8,331 bases of DNA from JBGTHB01 sp041746415 (GTDB taxonomy: Bacteria; Pseudomonadota; Gammaproteobacteria; Coxiellales; Coxiellaceae), in contig JBGTHB010000063.1 of assembly GCA_041746415.1 (NCBI GenBank), forward strand, positions 1-8,331, given 5' to 3'. The position numbers were made by a program, and so were the translations under genes. A model generated the notes under the pieces. It had not been told where the DNA came from, did not search any database, and was given only the letters and a program-made list of their open reading frames with translations. Of this stretch, positions 6,471-8,331 are shown piece after piece. Within the stretch, counting starts at the first letter, position 1. Each line of letters begins with the position of its first letter.

Positions 6471-6507
6471 ACCGCGGCTTTATTAGTGCATTTGCTTGAG
6501 TTGCAAA
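6433..6507. repeat. Duplicated 75-bp segment, copy B (end of higA-like gene plus effector gene 3' end)
   Basis: This is the counterpart of 2536-2610. On the + strand it supplies the last 12 codons and stop of the truncated HigA-like gene, in the same reading frame as in pdxJ (QEIKAKLKD here, QEIKVKLQG in PdxJ). To the left of 6433 the similarity to pdxJ ends abruptly and HigA family sequence begins. This position therefore marks the junction of the duplication. Confidence 0.85.
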
Positions 6508-8331
6508 AAGCCCTCGTCTCCACTTGAGATCAGGAAAAGGTCTTCGCTGTCGCTTAGCATCGGATTTTTGCTTTAATCCAGCTGTTAATACTGCATAGCG
6601 GGGATGTTTGTCTATCTCGTTAGGAGTTTTTTCATCCGTGGTCAACAAAGAAGTTAATAGTAATCGTATTATTGTTTGGTTAAATGCTGGGTTGTAATCA
6701 CCGTAATTTAAATGTTCGTGTTGAATCAAGTCTAAGATCAAGCGAGTAAAAAGTGACTTGTTTTGTTTGTCTTTGATCTCGGTGAGTAGACTACTTAACA
6801 GCTCACTTAAGGCTTTTGCTTGATTTTCGATGTTAGAACGAATAAACAGATAGCGAAAAATTTTTTCATCAAAATAAAGACGGTTAGTGGCGTGCATAAG
6901 TGCGGTTGGATCATCCTTAGTGCAAGCATTGACATCAGCACCAAAAATTTCCACTAAGGCGCATACTGTATCTAGGTATCCGAAAGCAGCAGCATGGCTG
7001 AGAGGTCGGCCTATAAATGTTTCTGTTGTTGCGGAAAGTATATAGAAATAAAGATGTTTATAGGGGGTTTCGATTTGAAGACGATACTTATTAACTGTAT
7101 TGTGACCCCCGTAAATACGCTGAATTTCTTTAAAAGTCTTGTGTAGTAAAAAAATAAATTCTTTTGAATCAGGATAAATGGAGGTGGGTTTGGAGATTAT
7201 TATTTGAGAGCAATCAACAGGAGTATTTTTTTGTGCAGTAATTTCAGCAAATGTGTCATAGCTCACTTTAAGTGTGGTTGTCTTGAGTTTGGTGCAGATA
7301 AAATCAAAGGCATCTTCCAAGCACCAGAACTGTTGCGTGGCGTGTGCTAAATTAGCATCATACACTTCAAATAAATAACCACTGGCGCAGCGCTTCTGAG
7401 GTATAATGCGTAGCGAAACAATGTGACTGTAACTATTGAACATCAGCGTTCTAATGCGGCATTTTTTAGCGGCTATGAGAGGTAAGTTTAAAAATAACCG
7501 TAATCGGTTTATATCCCAAGTAGTGGTTGCGAAAGCGATGGTTTGTGCAGTAAAAATCTTGCCGTTACGATCTAAAATTTGAGCGCCAAATTCATGGCTC
7601 TCAGTGATTTCACGTTGGTGTAAAGCTTTGTCACCAAGTTGAAGGTTTGCTTGATGGTATATTATCCACTCACAAATTTTCAGCAATAGATCCCGACGGA
7701 CGATAGCTGTTTTTGCTTGGGGTAACGAGACGAGTTCATCGAGGTTGTCTACATTGTTAGTGTAAGTTGCGAGTTGTTGTAAAGCCGCAAGCCACCATGG
7801 GCGAAGGCCAACATGAGCGAAAGCGTGATAACACATCGTTAGCCCAAAGCAATAACCGAGCTTAATTTGAATGGTGTTCGCTACTTCTTGGATGGCGTCT
7901 GCTTCTTCACTAGTGGCATCGTTTGCGATACGTGTTAGGAATTCAACCGCCCTTTCTAATAAAAGCGTTTGGTTAGTAGAATACATTTTTTCTGTTGCGG
8001 GGTTGTGGGGAAAGCGTCTGTCCAGCCATTGCGAAAAAAGAGGATGGTATTTTCTGTGCCGATTATTGAAAAAGTACACTGCATGCTTATATGAGGGTTT
8101 GATAAATCTTAATCTATCGCTATTTAAGCTGCTGGTTATAAATTTCTCGAGCGCCCTATTGCTTTTTTCAAAAGCAACTTGATAAAGCTTTAATACACTT
8201 ATAGGCCCACACGCTAAAATAACTTCAGTTAGAAATAGGTATTCTTTCTCGTTGAAAAGCCTCATTGTTTCACAACTAAATTCGCTACCAGTTAGTGAAA
8301 GATAAGCTTTAATTGACTTGGGTAATGGCAT
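6448..8331 (-). CDS. Ankyrin-repeat protein with predicted C58-like cysteine protease triad (effector-like), copy 2
   Basis: This 627-aa paralog of the product of 2551-4389 is collinear with it over most of its length. Shared landmarks are CGPISVLKLYQVAF (41-54; GPQAALRLYQVAF in copy 1), GYCFGLTMCYHAF (159-171, predicted nucleophile C161), RPWWLAAL (177-184), LPQAKT, YSHIVSLRI (301-309, H303) and FEVYDAN (321-327, D325). The Cys-His and His-Asp spacings are 142 and 22. Residues about 438-500 form one good ankyrin repeat (PLSHAAAFGYLDTVCALVE..GADVNA) and a degenerate second (ALMHATNR..). Copy 1 has only a remnant of this region. The C-terminal ankyrin repeat of copy 1 is missing here, replaced by a short basic stretch (KQRSDAK-like, near 590) before the shared tail GLFATQANALIKPR. 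The start codon is the last base triplet of the window, so its upstream signals are not visible. Start placement agrees with copy 1, which also begins Met-Pro. Confidence 0.72.
   Translation of the reverse strand: MPLPKSIKAYLSLTGSEFSCETMRLFNEKEYLFLTEVILACGPISVLKLYQVAFEKSNRALEKFITSSLNSDRLRFIKPSYKHAVYFFNNRHRKYHPLFSQWLDRRFPHNPATEKMYSTNQTLLLERAVEFLTRIANDATSEEADAIQEVANTIQIKLGYCFGLTMCYHAFAHVGLRPWWLAALQQLATYTNNVDNLDELVSLPQAKTAIVRRDLLLKICEWIIYHQANLQLGDKALHQREITESHEFGAQILDRNGKIFTAQTIAFATTTWDINRLRLFLNLPLIAAKKCRIRTLMFNSYSHIVSLRIIPQKRCASGYLFEVYDANLAHATQQFWCLEDAFDFICTKLKTTTLKVSYDTFAEITAQKNTPVDCSQIIISKPTSIYPDSKEFIFLLHKTFKEIQRIYGGHNTVNKYRLQIETPYKHLYFYILSATTETFIGRPLSHAAAFGYLDTVCALVEIFGADVNACTKDDPTALMHATNRLYFDEKIFRYLFIRSNIENQAKALSELLSSLLTEIKDKQNKSLFTRLILDLIQHEHLNYGDYNPAFNQTIIRLLLTSLLTTDEKTPNEIDKHPRYAVLTAGLKQKSDAKRQRRPFPDLKWRRGLFATQANALIKPRSSPSASP
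6832..6862. repeat. 31-bp near-identical patch shared with 3139-3169
   Basis: This is the partner of the patch at 3139-3169, with one mismatch. On the - strand it encodes the FRYLFIRSN segment just after the degenerate second ankyrin repeat in copy 2. Confidence 0.7.

Noticed and set aside
2536..6507. Possible composite transposon or insertion sequence bounded by the two 75-bp blocks
   Set aside because: The blocks are direct repeats that belong to the 3' ends of two paralogous genes. There is no transposase, no terminal inverted repeat and no visible target-site duplication. Homologous recombination between the blocks remains possible, but a mobile element is not supported.
7871..8182. 103-aa open frame on the + strand
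   Set aside because: It is fully inside the large - strand gene, whose protein is supported by a paralog. This frame shows no family features.

Overview
The window looks like a chromosomal piece of an AT-rich gammaproteobacterium, probably host-associated. The left third is the conserved housekeeping block rnc-era-recO-pdxJ, all on the + strand in the order known from Enterobacteria, Legionella and Coxiella. The right two thirds are accessory: two large paralogous ankyrin-containing proteins of effector type, a purine permease and a damaged antitoxin-like regulator. That mixture, and the style of the large proteins, suggests a Legionella/Coxiella-like intracellular lineage. The taxonomic call is inference and no marker here settles it.

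Layout. 1-219 is the C-terminal dsRNA-binding domain of RNase III. 206-1108 is era, overlapping rnc. 1158-1856 is recO and 1857-2573 is pdxJ, which begins on the base after the recO stop. Where many gammaproteobacteria carry acpS after pdxJ, a convergent gene on the - strand (2551-4389) overlaps the last 23 bases of pdxJ. A 395-bp intergenic region then holds candidate promoters for this gene and for the divergent purine permease (4785-6074). Next is a HigA-type regulator (6165-6470) that stops inside its helix-turn-helix. Convergent to it and overlapping its end is the second large gene (6448-8331, - strand), a paralog of the first.

The two large proteins (612 and 627 aa) are the main point of interest. 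They share an N-terminal helical region, then a Cys...His...Asp arrangement (C157/H295/D317 and C161/H303/D325) embedded in motifs that resemble YopT/AvrPphB-type (C58) papain-like proteases. After that comes a variable ankyrin region and a conserved Ser/Pro/Ala-rich C-terminal tail. I predict translocated, or at least host-directed, cysteine proteases or related acyl/amide-processing enzymes. This rests on reading by eye.

The 3' ends of pdxJ and of the higA-like gene are nearly the same sequence (2536-2610 against 6433-6507, about 85% identical). The ending of HigA does not fit its family, whereas the ending of PdxJ does. The simplest reading is that the effector gene at pdxJ was duplicated together with the last ~12 codons of pdxJ, and the copy landed in the helix-turn-helix of a higA gene. 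The two copies have since lost different ankyrin repeats.
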